The position numbers and the translations under genes were made by a program. The notes beneath the pieces were generated by a model that was given only the letters and a program-made list of their open reading frames with translations, was not told the DNA's origin and did not search any database. A stretch of 47,508 nucleotides of DNA from Wenzhouxiangellaceae bacterium (lineage in GTDB: Bacteria > Pseudomonadota > Gammaproteobacteria > Xanthomonadales > Wenzhouxiangellaceae): contig SLIZ01000046.1 of the NCBI GenBank assembly GCA_007135395.1, positions 1-47,508 on the forward strand, written 5' to 3'. This document shows positions 1-8,868 of the stretch, piece by piece (position 1 is the stretch's first letter; each line of letters begins with the position of its first letter).

Positions 1-1624
1 TGGTGATGGTCTCGTTCGGCAGACCGTCCGCGTTGGGGCCGGGATCACGAGCCGTCCAGGTTACTTCAAAGCTGTTGTCGTCACTGTCGGTACTGATCGG
101 CCAGAAGCTGCGCAAGGCCGGGTCCGGGAAGGTGATCTCCAGCGTGGTCGGACGCTCGCAGGCATCATGGACATCCAGAAACGAGCGCAGGATTCCCTCG
201 TAGCGGCGGCGCGAAACACCGCCGACTTCATCGGCCTGGATGGTGACATGCAGAATGTCGCCGACCAGCTCGGCGGTGGCGTTGCCATTGCTGCCGGGCA
301 GAGGCGTGATGGTCGGCGGGATGTCGTCGATGACCGTGATCTTCTGGAAATCGAAGGTGGCGTGGGGCAGCCGCCAGCCGGAAATAGCAGAATCCAGTCC
401 CAAGAGCACGGTTTCACGAAGCACATTCAGGAGCAGGCTGTTCCAGGGCTCGCCCTTGGCTCCAGCTGGAACGCCCGGAATAAAGAGGAATGACAGGTCC
501 ACCGGACTCAGGCGCGGACTGGCTCGCCACGCGACCGTATTTGCACCAACCGGAAACGAGACGATCCTGTCGGTGTAGTAGGGACAGTGGTACTCCGGAC
601 CTGCGCCCTCCAACTGGCTGAACTCCACGCTGCCATCAGCGCGACATTCTTCCCAGATCTTGTCGCTGGCATCAAACGAACCACTGGACAGCAGATATTC
701 GAGATCGGTGAACTTTCCCGCCGGTGGCCGCTTGTCGTCAGGCAGCAGCATGACGTCGACCGAGGTGTTGTGGTGAAAAACCTGGGGTGTCCCCAGCTCA
801 CCCCAGCCGCTGGGGGTGTCGAAGGGGACGCCCAGTGCATTTTGATAAGTGGAGGCCATGTGCGGTTGTGCGAAGTCCACCTCGCACACGCCCGCCGGCA
901 CGTAGCGCACGATGTCGGACGGCGCGACCAGGTGGGCCTGGCAGAACTTCAGCGCCAGGTTGACCCAGAACGCACTAGCGCTTGCAGACTCCGCGCCCGG
1001 TGCCGGAATCAAAGCGTAGCCGAACAGGAGGTTGTAGAGGATTCCCAGCGAAAGGGTGCAGGCCAGCGGATCGATACTGCCGCGCGAGGCCAGCAACTCG
1101 ACAAGCGCATCCGATGAGTGGGACAGCGAGAACGATTCCATGACCAGTGGTGCGGCGTCTTGCGCGGAATCAACGCGGCGCAGCTCGATGCGGTCAAAGT
1201 CCTGGGCGGAGGCAACCGCCATTCGGCCCTCCTGGATCTGGGCCACGCGGCTGCCTGGAATCGTTTGATGTGCAAACACCTGACGCCCAACCTCGTGCTC
1301 ACCGCGAAACAGCGTCAGGGCCAGCATGGCCTGTTTGCGCGGATCGCTGAGCGTAAACGCAATGCCGGCGACGGGGTCCCTGAAATCAAGGGTCAGCGGT
1401 CGCTGGTGATCCAGCACCACCTGTCCCCGTTCGACCGCAAGCCCGGCCAGGGAAAACCAGTCCATCGGCGAATCGGCTCGACCCGGAGTCGTCCGGGCAT
1501 CGATCAGATCAATGGGTTGAAACTCGGAATGCTCGTGGGCATCGAGTACCACCACGGCAGCCAACGCTGCCGGAGCGGCCAGTAGAAACAGTCCAAAAGA
1601 CACTACCAGAACCGCAGGGCGCAT
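1..1624 (-). CDS. Secreted protein of unknown function (3' end outside window)
   Basis: An uninterrupted frame of 541 codons runs from ATG at 1624 to the left edge without a stop, so the C-terminus is missing. GAGG lies about 9 bases before the ATG. The first 22 residues (MRPAVLVVSFGLFLLAAPAALA) are a clear signal peptide ending in an ALA cleavage site, so the product is exported. The next 400 or so residues match no family I recognise. From about residue 432 (IDDIPPTITPLPG) the sequence looks like an Ig-like or other all-beta module, common in large secreted proteins, and the protein probably continues well beyond the window. It lies 117 bases downstream of the hybrid sensor/AraC regulator on the same strand, with a spaced direct repeat between them, so it is a plausible target of that regulator. 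Function unknown; the reading frame itself is secure. Confidence 0.8.
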   Translation of the reverse strand, partial: MRPAVLVVSFGLFLLAAPAALAAVVVLDAHEHSEFQPIDLIDARTTPGRADSPMDWFSLAGLAVERGQVVLDHQRPLTLDFRDPVAGIAFTLSDPRKQAMLALTLFRGEHEVGRQVFAHQTIPGSRVAQIQEGRMAVASAQDFDRIELRRVDSAQDAAPLVMESFSLSHSSDALVELLASRGSIDPLACTLSLGILYNLLFGYALIPAPGAESASASAFWVNLALKFCQAHLVAPSDIVRYVPAGVCEVDFAQPHMASTYQNALGVPFDTPSGWGELGTPQVFHHNTSVDVMLLPDDKRPPAGKFTDLEYLLSSGSFDASDKIWEECRADGSVEFSQLEGAGPEYHCPYYTDRIVSFPVGANTVAWRASPRLSPVDLSFLFIPGVPAGAKGEPWNSLLLNVLRETVLLGLDSAISGWRLPHATFDFQKITVIDDIPPTITPLPGSNGNATAELVGDILHVTIQADEVGGVSRRRYEGILRSFLDVHDACERPTTLEITFPDPALRSFWPISTDSDDNSFEVTWTARDPGPNADGLPNETIT

Positions 1625-1694
1625 GATGCTGATCCTCATTGTTTTCTGATCGGAACCAGCTTGAACGAATCCTGCAGTGCAAGGAATGAACGAC

Positions 1695-1722
1695 GGTTGC
1701 AGATTTCTGCTCTCAGGTTGCA
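1695..1722 (-). promoter_or_regulatory. Direct repeat TGCAACC spaced 21 bp, possible AraC-type operator
   Basis: The gap between the hybrid regulator and the secreted-protein gene holds two identical heptamers (GGTTGCA on plus at 1695-1701 and 1716-1722; TGCAACC on the transcribed strand). Their starts are exactly 21 bases apart, two turns of the helix. AraC-family proteins usually bind two direct half-sites about 21 bp apart, and the upstream gene ends in an AraC domain. The link is inference: a repeated 7-mer can occur by chance in a 117-base gap, although the exact spacing is less likely. Confidence 0.4.
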
Positions 1723-1741
1723 ATCTGATCTTGCCCGGGGC

Positions 1742-4700
1742 TCAATTACCCCGTGCATACGACGCCGGGGAGGTGTCGAAACGTTCCTTGAAGCGACGGG
1801 AGAAGTAGGAAACACTGGCGAACCCGACCGCGTCGGCCACTTCGGCGACGTTGCCGGCGGATTCGGTCAGCAGGCGGGCGGCGACCTGCAGCCGCTTCTC
1901 GCGCAAGTACTCTTCCGGCGACTGACCGGTCACGCCTTTAAGTCGACGGAACAGCGTGGTGCGATCCATATGGAGCAGATCAGCCCAGTCACGAACGGAA
2001 AACCGGGGGTCAGACAGGTGCTCGTCGAGTACGGTGTTGAGCTGGGCCATGAATGGCGATGTGGAAGATGATTCGCGGGCTTCGTCCGAGCTGGATTCGG
2101 CGTGTTCCAGGCGCGCTTTCAATCGCCGGCGCGAGGCGATCAGGCCGGCCACCCGCGCGGCCAGTTCGGCGCTGTCGAAGGGTTTGGCCAGATAATCATC
2201 GGCCCCGGCCTCCAGACCACGCACGGTGTCTTCCGGGGCGGCGCGGGATGTCAGCATCAGAACCGGCACGAAAGCCAGCTCCGGGTCATCCTTGATCTGG
2301 CGGGTCATGGCCAGACCATCCATGACCGGCATCAGGCCGTCGGTGATGATGCAATCGGGGGTCAGCTCCCGCGCCCGCTGCAGGCCTTCGGCACCGTCAG
2401 CGGCTTCTTCGATACGGTAGCTGCGGCCCAGACGCAGGCGCAGGAAGGCGCGCAGTTCGGCGTTGTCTTCGACCAGCAGCACGCAGGGCACGTCTTCGGA
2501 TGACCGTTCAACGATGGCTTCTTCATATCCCTCATGAGTCGCCATGACCAGGGTTTCAACCACTTCAGGCTGATCGCTCGCCGATGCGTTCGGTTGCAAG
2601 TCAGTCGGGATATTCAAGGTAAAGCAGGCGCCCTTGCCGGGCTGCGACTCGACCCTGATCCTGCCGCCGTGCAACTCGGCCAGCTCGCGGGCCAGGGCCA
2701 GGCCGATCCCGGTCCCCGGACTGCTGGCCGAGGTCTGCTCGCCTTGTCGATAGCGCTCGAAGATGGCCTGCTGATCGGCCGGGTCGATGCCGGGCCCGGT
2801 GTCGCTGACCGACAGTTCGATGTGCCCTTCGGCACGCGTCAGTTGGACCACGACCCGGCCACCCTCGGGCGTGAACTTGATCGCATTGGACAACAGATTG
2901 CTGAGCATGGTGTCGATATGGGCCTGGTCGCAGACCAGCCTCAGCGGCTTATCGGCACCTACGCAGCTCAGCTCGATATGACGCAGGCGGGCCTGCACGG
3001 CAAAGCGATCGACGATGCCGCGCACGATCAGGGCCAGATCGATCTCGATCAGTTTCAGCGGCATGCGCCCGGCGTCCAGGCGCTGCAGATCCAGGATCTG
3101 GCCGATCAGTGACTGCATGGCCTCGCTGTTGCGCAACGCTACATTCAGGTATTGCTTCATTTCATCATCGAGACGTTCACCACTGACCCGCGCCAGCTCC
3201 TGCAGCGGTCCACGGGTCAGGGTCAATGGTGTGCGCAATTCGTGGGATACGTTGGCGAAGAACCGGGCGCGGGCATCGCTGATCTGGCGAATCTCCCGTG
3301 CCTGGGCGCGCACCTCGGCGGTGCGCTCGGCCACCTGTTCGGCCAACACCTGTTTCTGGGCCAGCAAGTTGCGCTCGCGCAGACGCTGGCCCAGGCGAGT
3401 GGCCAGCAACAGCAAAATGACTGCGGCCAGGGCGTAGACACCCCAGGCCAGCGGGCTCAGGTAATACGGCGGCTGGACGCGAAAAGCCAGCGGCTCGGAT
3501 TCGAAGATCAGGCCGGCGGCATTGCGCGCCTGGACCCGGAAGACGTAGTCACCGCCCGGCAGGTTGGTGTAGTCACGCCGGGGCTCATTGCTCCAGCGCG
3601 ACCAGTCACGTTCCAGCCCTTCCAGTCGAACCCGGTATTCGGTCAGGTCTGGAGCCGTAAAGCTGGAAAGCGCATATTCGAAGCGCAGCGACCCCGCGCT
3701 GGCGGGCAGTGCATCGGCCAGACCCCCGGTGCCTGGGCCAGCGATCAGCCACTGGTCCTGATCCGGAAAACCTGCCCGGATCACCTGCAAGCGACTGGGT
3801 TCGACCTCAGGTTCTACTGGCGGCCAGTCCAGCCTCAGCAGGCCGGGATGGCGGCCGATCCAGAGATGATCGCCGCGTTCGCGGATAAACCAGTTCACCG
3901 CCGGCTCCAGATCGGTCAGCCAGTGGCCGTGCCAGTCCAATCGGCCATCCTCGCCCAGCCTGCCGCGCCAGAGCGGGCCGCCCCACCCAATATCGGCGAC
4001 CACACGGCCTTCGCTGTCTGCGTACATGCGCAACACACCGCGATCATCACCGAGTTGTTCATTGCCGAAATCCGGATCGGGCTCGATACGCAGCGCATCC
4101 GGTTCGACCGGTCGGTAACCGCCCAGGGGGGTGCCCAGCACGGTGCGCTCGCCCAGATTGAACGCCCTGACAAAGCCTTCGGGTACACCGTCCTCGGCGC
4201 CCAGTTCGGCTTCCAGAACCAGGGCATCGCCCTGCCAGGCCAGGCGAAAATAATGACCGGCGCTGGTGCCCACCCAGACCCGGCCGGCGGCATCTTCGGC
4301 AATGTGATCGACGCGGCGATTCACGTTCTCGATCCTGCCCAGCGAACGCCAGCCTTCTTCCGAGTTCAAGAGCACGCCCAGCCCGCTGTCCATCTCGACG
4401 TAGATCGCATCGCGCAGGCGCGAGCGGGTCAGTTTGTAGGCGTTGGCATCGGAAAGCAGAAGCTCGTGTTCGATCAGGCCCATATTGACCAGATCCGGTA
4501 CCATCCGGTGGACACCACGGCTGCCGGACACCAGCAGGCCGTCTCCATCGTCGAGCACATCAAACACTTGCGGGACGGTGGTATCAATGAAATCCAGGCG
4601 GCTGGCATCGCGCCCATCGGCGGACAGCATGCTCAACCCCCCCTGTCCGCCGATCACCCAGCGGCCCTGGAAGGGAACCAGCGCGTAGGCGGACGAAAGC

Positions 4701-5707
4701 CCGAAGTCGGCATCGTAAACACGCTGGCCGCTGAACAGGTCAACTCGGCCAATGGCACCATGCTGGGCCAGCCAGAGGCCATTTTCGTGATCAATGATCA
4801 TGTCGAAAACGTGGTTGACAGCCAGACCACTGCGACGGCTCACCTGCTCAAGCACCTGGCCCTCCGGTCCCAGAACCAACAATCCTTCATGCCGGGTGGC
4901 CACCAGCATGCCGCCATCGGGCATCGGCAAAGCCCGCTGTGGCCAGGCCCCGGAAAAGTCGAAAGGGGTCTCGACGGCCAGCGGCGGGTCACCGGACAGC
5001 CAGAACAGGCCGTCAGCGACGGTCCCCATCAAGAGGCGCCCGTCCGGCCAGGATTTCAAAAAGCTTGGGCGCGTTCCCTGGGGCAGGCGCCAATCCGGTG
5101 CGGGCTCGAGCATGGCGCCGTCTTCCGGAAACTCGGTGTAGTCATAGAGCTGGCCTCCGAACAGCACCATGAACCGATCAAGATGGTTGACGGTAGTGAT
5201 GACAACATCGCCCGTGAACCGGGCAACCGACAATTCGCCATCACGCCAGCGAAACAGGTGACGAAGCGCGTGAAAATAGACGGCGCCGTCGATCAGTTGC
5301 AGACTGTATATCTCACCGAAATTGCGCTGGTCCTCGGGCAAGTGCTCCATGAGTGAGTGATACACCAGGCCGCCATCGTCGCCTGGCTCGAAGTAGCCGA
5401 TTTCGTCAGGGGAGCCGGTCCAGATGCGGCCGCTTGCGTCGATTTCCATGGCGCGAATGCGGTTGCGGTTTTGTGTCGGTATCGCCTGCCAGTTCGCCCC
5501 GTCGAAGATCACCAGCCCCTCTCCGCCGGCGACCACAATGCGCTGATCCGGCGCCTGGCGCACCGCCCAGTTGACCAGATGACCGCCGTACTCGGCCATG
5601 GCGTAGTTGTGTACCGGCGGCTTGCCCGGGGGCGGCTCCAGCGCTGGAACACTGAGGGGAAACGCCAGTATGGCAAAGGCAACAGAGATCCTCTGAGCAA
5701 CCCTCAT
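1742..5707 (-). CDS. Hybrid two-component sensor kinase / response regulator / AraC protein
   Basis: This 1321-residue one-protein signalling system has a signal peptide (about 1-22) and a long periplasmic region with repeats such as DASGRIWTGS and ENGLWLAQHG, typical of two-component regulator propellers. A Y_Y_Y-like domain follows (about 680-745), then one membrane helix (about 752-770). The kinase has phospho-acceptor His822 in SHELRTP, N box NLLSNAIKF, and G boxes DTGPGID and GTGIGLA. The receiver carries Asp1123 in TDGLMPVMDG and the AKPF lysine. A C-terminal AraC helix-turn-helix pair covers about 1236-1321. All catalytic motifs are intact. The architecture is that of the hybrid two-component systems best known from Bacteroidetes, where the propeller senses oligosaccharides. 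Here the ligand is unknown and no polysaccharide-use genes are visible. It probably regulates the secreted-protein gene downstream. Confidence 0.95.
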   Translation of the reverse strand: MRVAQRISVAFAILAFPLSVPALEPPPGKPPVHNYAMAEYGGHLVNWAVRQAPDQRIVVAGGEGLVIFDGANWQAIPTQNRNRIRAMEIDASGRIWTGSPDEIGYFEPGDDGGLVYHSLMEHLPEDQRNFGEIYSLQLIDGAVYFHALRHLFRWRDGELSVARFTGDVVITTVNHLDRFMVLFGGQLYDYTEFPEDGAMLEPAPDWRLPQGTRPSFLKSWPDGRLLMGTVADGLFWLSGDPPLAVETPFDFSGAWPQRALPMPDGGMLVATRHEGLLVLGPEGQVLEQVSRRSGLAVNHVFDMIIDHENGLWLAQHGAIGRVDLFSGQRVYDADFGLSSAYALVPFQGRWVIGGQGGLSMLSADGRDASRLDFIDTTVPQVFDVLDDGDGLLVSGSRGVHRMVPDLVNMGLIEHELLLSDANAYKLTRSRLRDAIYVEMDSGLGVLLNSEEGWRSLGRIENVNRRVDHIAEDAAGRVWVGTSAGHYFRLAWQGDALVLEAELGAEDGVPEGFVRAFNLGERTVLGTPLGGYRPVEPDALRIEPDPDFGNEQLGDDRGVLRMYADSEGRVVADIGWGGPLWRGRLGEDGRLDWHGHWLTDLEPAVNWFIRERGDHLWIGRHPGLLRLDWPPVEPEVEPSRLQVIRAGFPDQDQWLIAGPGTGGLADALPASAGSLRFEYALSSFTAPDLTEYRVRLEGLERDWSRWSNEPRRDYTNLPGGDYVFRVQARNAAGLIFESEPLAFRVQPPYYLSPLAWGVYALAAVILLLLATRLGQRLRERNLLAQKQVLAEQVAERTAEVRAQAREIRQISDARARFFANVSHELRTPLTLTRGPLQELARVSGERLDDEMKQYLNVALRNSEAMQSLIGQILDLQRLDAGRMPLKLIEIDLALIVRGIVDRFAVQARLRHIELSCVGADKPLRLVCDQAHIDTMLSNLLSNAIKFTPEGGRVVVQLTRAEGHIELSVSDTGPGIDPADQQAIFERYRQGEQTSASSPGTGIGLALARELAELHGGRIRVESQPGKGACFTLNIPTDLQPNASASDQPEVVETLVMATHEGYEEAIVERSSEDVPCVLLVEDNAELRAFLRLRLGRSYRIEEAADGAEGLQRARELTPDCIITDGLMPVMDGLAMTRQIKDDPELAFVPVLMLTSRAAPEDTVRGLEAGADDYLAKPFDSAELAARVAGLIASRRRLKARLEHAESSSDEARESSSTSPFMAQLNTVLDEHLSDPRFSVRDWADLLHMDRTTLFRRLKGVTGQSPEEYLREKRLQVAARLLTESAGNVAEVADAVGFASVSYFSRRFKERFDTSPASYARGN

Positions 5708-5796
5708 CAGGCGAATTCCGGCAATGTGGAGCTTCAGTATACCCCTAGGATTTTTCAGAGATGCCGGTCAACTTTCGTCCACTCTGCCCAGGCGGC

Positions 5797-6144
5797 TCAC
5801 TGCGGCTCGAACCTGTCGCGGAAGATCGTGTCGCCCAGCCAACGATATGCACCGATATCGCAGGGGCCGGCACCGCGGGGAGCGCCACGCAGATCGGTGG
5901 TCGGGCATTCACCTACCGCCGCACCGACTGCGGGGCTGTCCACCGTCGGCTGCATGCTGGGCAGGCCGCTGCCGTCGCTGATGTAGGGTTCCAGTCCGGG
6001 TGCGACGCCGAGTTGATCGCCGACCTGGGTATCGAAGCTGCACAGGTCCAGGTCATCGTTGGGGATCCATCCAATGCCTGTCGCGGAATTGCAGAAAAGA
6101 TTGCATTGGTCGTTCGGGAGGTAACTTCTCTGGCGAAGGCCCCG
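5797..6144 (-). pseudogene. 3' remnant of a beta-helix surface protein (choice-of-anchor-like C-terminus)
   Basis: The minus strand is open for about 115 codons and ends at TGA 5797-5799, but there is no plausible start: an in-frame TAA sits at 6145-6147. The C-terminal part contains DLRGAPRGAGPCDIGAY, the characteristic end of right-handed beta-helix, choice-of-anchor-Q-like surface proteins, followed by a short IFRDRFEP tail. Similar IFxDGFE tails are common at the ends of exported proteins in Xanthomonadales-related bacteria. The fragment breaks exactly where the Zur-like palindrome begins, so the 5' part was probably lost by deletion or replaced when the zinc locus arrived. It occupies most of the 450-base stretch between 5708 and 6161, where I see no intact gene. 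Confidence 0.6.
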
Positions 6145-6158
6145 TTATAATATAACGG
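6142..6158 (+). promoter_or_regulatory. Zur box 1, overlapping a -10 element
   Basis: CCGTTATAATATAACGG is a perfect inverted repeat with 8-base arms and a single central A. Its core GTTATAATATAAC matches the gammaproteobacterial Zur operator core (GTTATANTATAAC). A consensus TATAAT -10 hexamer (6146-6151) lies inside it, so a bound repressor would block RNA polymerase. It ends 3 bases before the ATG of the transporter/aminopropyltransferase fusion. Zinc-dependent repression is inferred from the motif and from the zinc-transport genes that follow. Confidence 0.8.
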
Positions 6159-6161
6159 CCT

Positions 6162-8744
6162 ATGGCCCATTCCACTTCCACGTCCCTGGCTCCAGCCCGA
6201 TTCATGCTGCTGGCCGGCCTGTTTTTCGTCTCCGGCTTTGCCGCGCTTGTCTATCAAGTGTTGTGGGTTCGCGAGCTGGGGTTGCTTTTCGGCAGTACCG
6301 CCCAGGCGGCGGCCCTGGCCATCGCCATCTTTTTTGCCGGGATCGCGCTGGGCGGCTGGTACTGGGGTCGCCGTGCCGGCAAGCAGGCAAGTGCACTGGC
6401 AACTTTCGGCTGGCTCGAGATCTCGGTGGCAGCGACGGCCCTTGGCCACTTTATTCTGCTGGATGTCTACCACCTGGCCTATCCGGCAATGTACTCGGCC
6501 GTTGGCCATGTCGGCCCGGCCGATACGGTGTTGAAGATACTGCTGGCCGCGCTGGTGCTTCTGCCACCGGCGTTTCTGATGGGCGGCACCTTGCCGATGC
6601 TGGGACAATACCTGATCCGGGTCCCTTCCGATCTGGGGCGGCTTGGCAGTCTTCTCTACGCCCTGAATACCGGCGGGGCGGCGTGCGGGGCGCTGGCTGC
6701 CGGCTTCGTCCTGCCGATGTGGCTGGGCTTCTCCGGTGCCTACGGCCTTGCAATTGGCCTGGATTTTCTGGTCGGCCTGTCTGCGCTGATCCTGGCGCGT
6801 CGCTGGAGTGAACAGTCGACCCGGACCCCGGTTCCGGAGGTGGAAAAGGCAACGACCGACACGGCGGTTTTGCCCCTGTCGGCCAGGCTGGTCTGGTTGA
6901 TTGCCTTTGTGTCCGGCATGACAGCCCTGGCTGTTGAGGTGATCTGGACACGCCTGTTTTCCCAGGTGCTGCAGAATTCGGTCTATACCTATGCCCTGGT
7001 CCTGGTTGTTTTCCTGCTGTCATTGACCCTGGGCGCGGCGCTGGCCAATCGCCTGTGCCGCCTGCCTCGGGCGAAGACCGGTATGGTGATGGTCGGATTG
7101 CTGGTGGCCTCGGCTGTGCTGGTTGCAGCTTCACCGGTCCTGTTCCAGTTCACAACCGATGGGCTGGGCTACGTGGGGGCGGGTCAGGCCTGGCACGATT
7201 ACCTGCGCAGTGTCGGCATCGTGGCCATCGTGGTCATGCTGGTCCCCGGTATGGTTCTGGGTGCGATATTGCCCTACCTGCTGCGTCTGCTTCAGGACCG
7301 CCGTGCCTCGGCCGGCGAATTGATCGGGCGGCTGATCGCGGTCAATACCGTGGGTGCGATCATCGGGGCGCTGGTTGCCGGTTTCGTGCTGCTGCCGCTG
7401 ATGGGCGCCACGCGCACCCTGCTATTGCTCGGCTCGGTTTACCTGGCCACGGCCGGACTGGTTCTGATTGCTCACAGGCGCACGCCGGCCCTTGCAGCAG
7501 CGCTGACGCTTTTTGTTCTGGCGCTGGTCGTACCAATGGCCCCATTGCAGAGTTTCAAGGTGGTTTCCCTGAACCCGGCCGCGGACGAGCGCCTTCTGGA
7601 CTTCGAGGAAGGCTCCCACGCCAGTGTGGCCGTCATCGAGCGTGAAGGCCATCGTCTGATCCGGGTCAATAATCATTACACGCTGGGCGGGACCGGCGCG
7701 CTGGAGTCTGAACGCAACCAGGCCCTGGTGCCCATGCTGATTCATCCGGACCCGAAAAAGGTGTTTTTCCTCGGTATGGGTACGGGCATCACCGCCGGAG
7801 CTTCCCTGCTTTTCCCGGTGGAGCGGGTCATGGTGTGTGAATTGCTGCCCGAAGTGGTGCGCCTGGCCCGGAAGCACTTCACGCCCTGGACCGAAGGCTT
7901 GTTTGAGGATTCCCGGGTCACAATACAGGCCGAAGACGGGCGCAATTGCCTGCGCCGGAGCCAGCAACGCTATGACTTGATCATCAGTGACCTGTTCACG
8001 CCATGGAAGGCGGGGACGGGCAATCTGTATACCTTGCAGCACTACGAAAACGCCAGTCAACGGTTGAAACCCGGCGGGATGTTCGTCCAGTGGGTCCCCA
8101 GTTATCAGGTCTCGGAATCCGAGCTGGGCATCATTGCCCGCACCATGGATGAGGCTTTCGAGCAGGTGGTCCTGTGGCGGGCTGATCTGTACCCGGCCCA
8201 GTCAGTGATCGGGCTGGTCGGACAAAATGAGCCGCAGCCGCTGGATCCCCAGGTACCGATCCGGCATGGGCGGATGCTGGCCGGGAACCCGGAGCTGCCG
8301 GACGATCTGCTTGCTGCAGTGGCCCTGCGGTTCTATGGGGGGAATATTACGGAATCCGGCCTGTTTGCCGATGCACCGCTGAACACCGATAACCGCCCGC
8401 TGATTGAATACCAGGCACCCCGCACTCAGCGCAAGGTGCAGGCCGGTCAGGCGCGTTGGCTGACCGGGGATCAACTGGGCCTGGTCTACGAACGTTTGTT
8501 CCAGCAGCCCGGTCTGGAGAACGATCCCTATTTGTCCTTGCTGAGTGAGGCGCAACGGGGGTTTGTGACCGCCGGCCGAAGCTATTTTCACTACGGTGTC
8601 TACCGCATGGCTGGCCAGGACGAACGGGCCGAGCTTTTTCTCCAGGATTTTCTGGCCAGAACGCCGTTTCAGCAGGCCCCGCCTGATCCCGAGCCTCCCA
8701 CGACCTTGTCTGATTGGGAAGAACGCCGGCCAGAATCCCGCTGA
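6162..8744 (+). CDS. Fused MFS-like transporter / spermidine-synthase-like protein
   Basis: This 860-residue protein has a hydrophobic N-terminal half with about 12 to 13 membrane helices (roughly 15-470; first helix FMLLAGLFFVSGFAALVYQV). A spermidine-synthase-fold domain occupies about 480-720. In that domain the nucleotide/decarboxylated-SAM loop is GMGTG (Gly538, 540, 542), Glu560 follows in VCELLPE, and Asp610 in IISDLF sits where aminopropyltransferases keep a catalytic Asp. About 140 further residues form the C-terminus. Fused MFS/spermidine synthases are widespread but mostly uncharacterised. The ATG at 6162 lies just after a Zur box, so the message may be nearly leaderless; ATG 6204, which starts MLLAGLFFVSG, is an alternative start. 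Being first in a zinc-uptake cluster suggests that it makes or moves a zinc-related amine or ligand, but the substrate is unknown. Confidence 0.88.
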   Translation: MAHSTSTSLAPARFMLLAGLFFVSGFAALVYQVLWVRELGLLFGSTAQAAALAIAIFFAGIALGGWYWGRRAGKQASALATFGWLEISVAATALGHFILLDVYHLAYPAMYSAVGHVGPADTVLKILLAALVLLPPAFLMGGTLPMLGQYLIRVPSDLGRLGSLLYALNTGGAACGALAAGFVLPMWLGFSGAYGLAIGLDFLVGLSALILARRWSEQSTRTPVPEVEKATTDTAVLPLSARLVWLIAFVSGMTALAVEVIWTRLFSQVLQNSVYTYALVLVVFLLSLTLGAALANRLCRLPRAKTGMVMVGLLVASAVLVAASPVLFQFTTDGLGYVGAGQAWHDYLRSVGIVAIVVMLVPGMVLGAILPYLLRLLQDRRASAGELIGRLIAVNTVGAIIGALVAGFVLLPLMGATRTLLLLGSVYLATAGLVLIAHRRTPALAAALTLFVLALVVPMAPLQSFKVVSLNPAADERLLDFEEGSHASVAVIEREGHRLIRVNNHYTLGGTGALESERNQALVPMLIHPDPKKVFFLGMGTGITAGASLLFPVERVMVCELLPEVVRLARKHFTPWTEGLFEDSRVTIQAEDGRNCLRRSQQRYDLIISDLFTPWKAGTGNLYTLQHYENASQRLKPGGMFVQWVPSYQVSESELGIIARTMDEAFEQVVLWRADLYPAQSVIGLVGQNEPQPLDPQVPIRHGRMLAGNPELPDDLLAAVALRFYGGNITESGLFADAPLNTDNRPLIEYQAPRTQRKVQAGQARWLTGDQLGLVYERLFQQPGLENDPYLSLLSEAQRGFVTAGRSYFHYGVYRMAGQDERAELFLQDFLARTPFQQAPPDPEPPTTLSDWEERRPESR

Positions 8745-8767
8745 GGGCTATAAATCTGTTCCGCAAT

Positions 8768-8780
8768 GTTATAAAATAAC
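8768..8780 (+). promoter_or_regulatory. Zur box 2
   Basis: GTTATAAAATAAC is an inverted repeat (arms GTTAT/ATAAC, 3-base centre). With its left flank, GCAATGTTATAAAATAAC, it differs at only two positions from the first 18 bases of the enterobacterial-type Zur consensus. It lies 88 bases upstream of the outer-membrane protein gene, inside the 124-base gap after the fusion gene. It therefore probably controls a second promoter serving the outer-membrane protein and the ABC transporter. Confidence 0.72.
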
Positions 8781-8868
8781 GCTCCGTAGAAAAGACCTGG
8801 GGTGCAAACCCAGACCCCGATCGTTCGAGACATTCGAGTTTCGAGTAAAAATTCAGGAGTAGCAAACG

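Noticed and set aside
3152-5356. A 734-codon plus-strand frame opposite the hybrid sensor gene
   Set aside because: It has no domain resemblance, and the minus-strand frame carries all kinase and regulator motifs. Long antisense frames are expected in GC-rich DNA.
5913-6608. A minus-strand frame of 231 codons crossing the Zur box and the fusion gene
   Set aside because: It runs antisense to the transmembrane region in a different frame from the beta-helix remnant, which is the reading with recognisable motifs.
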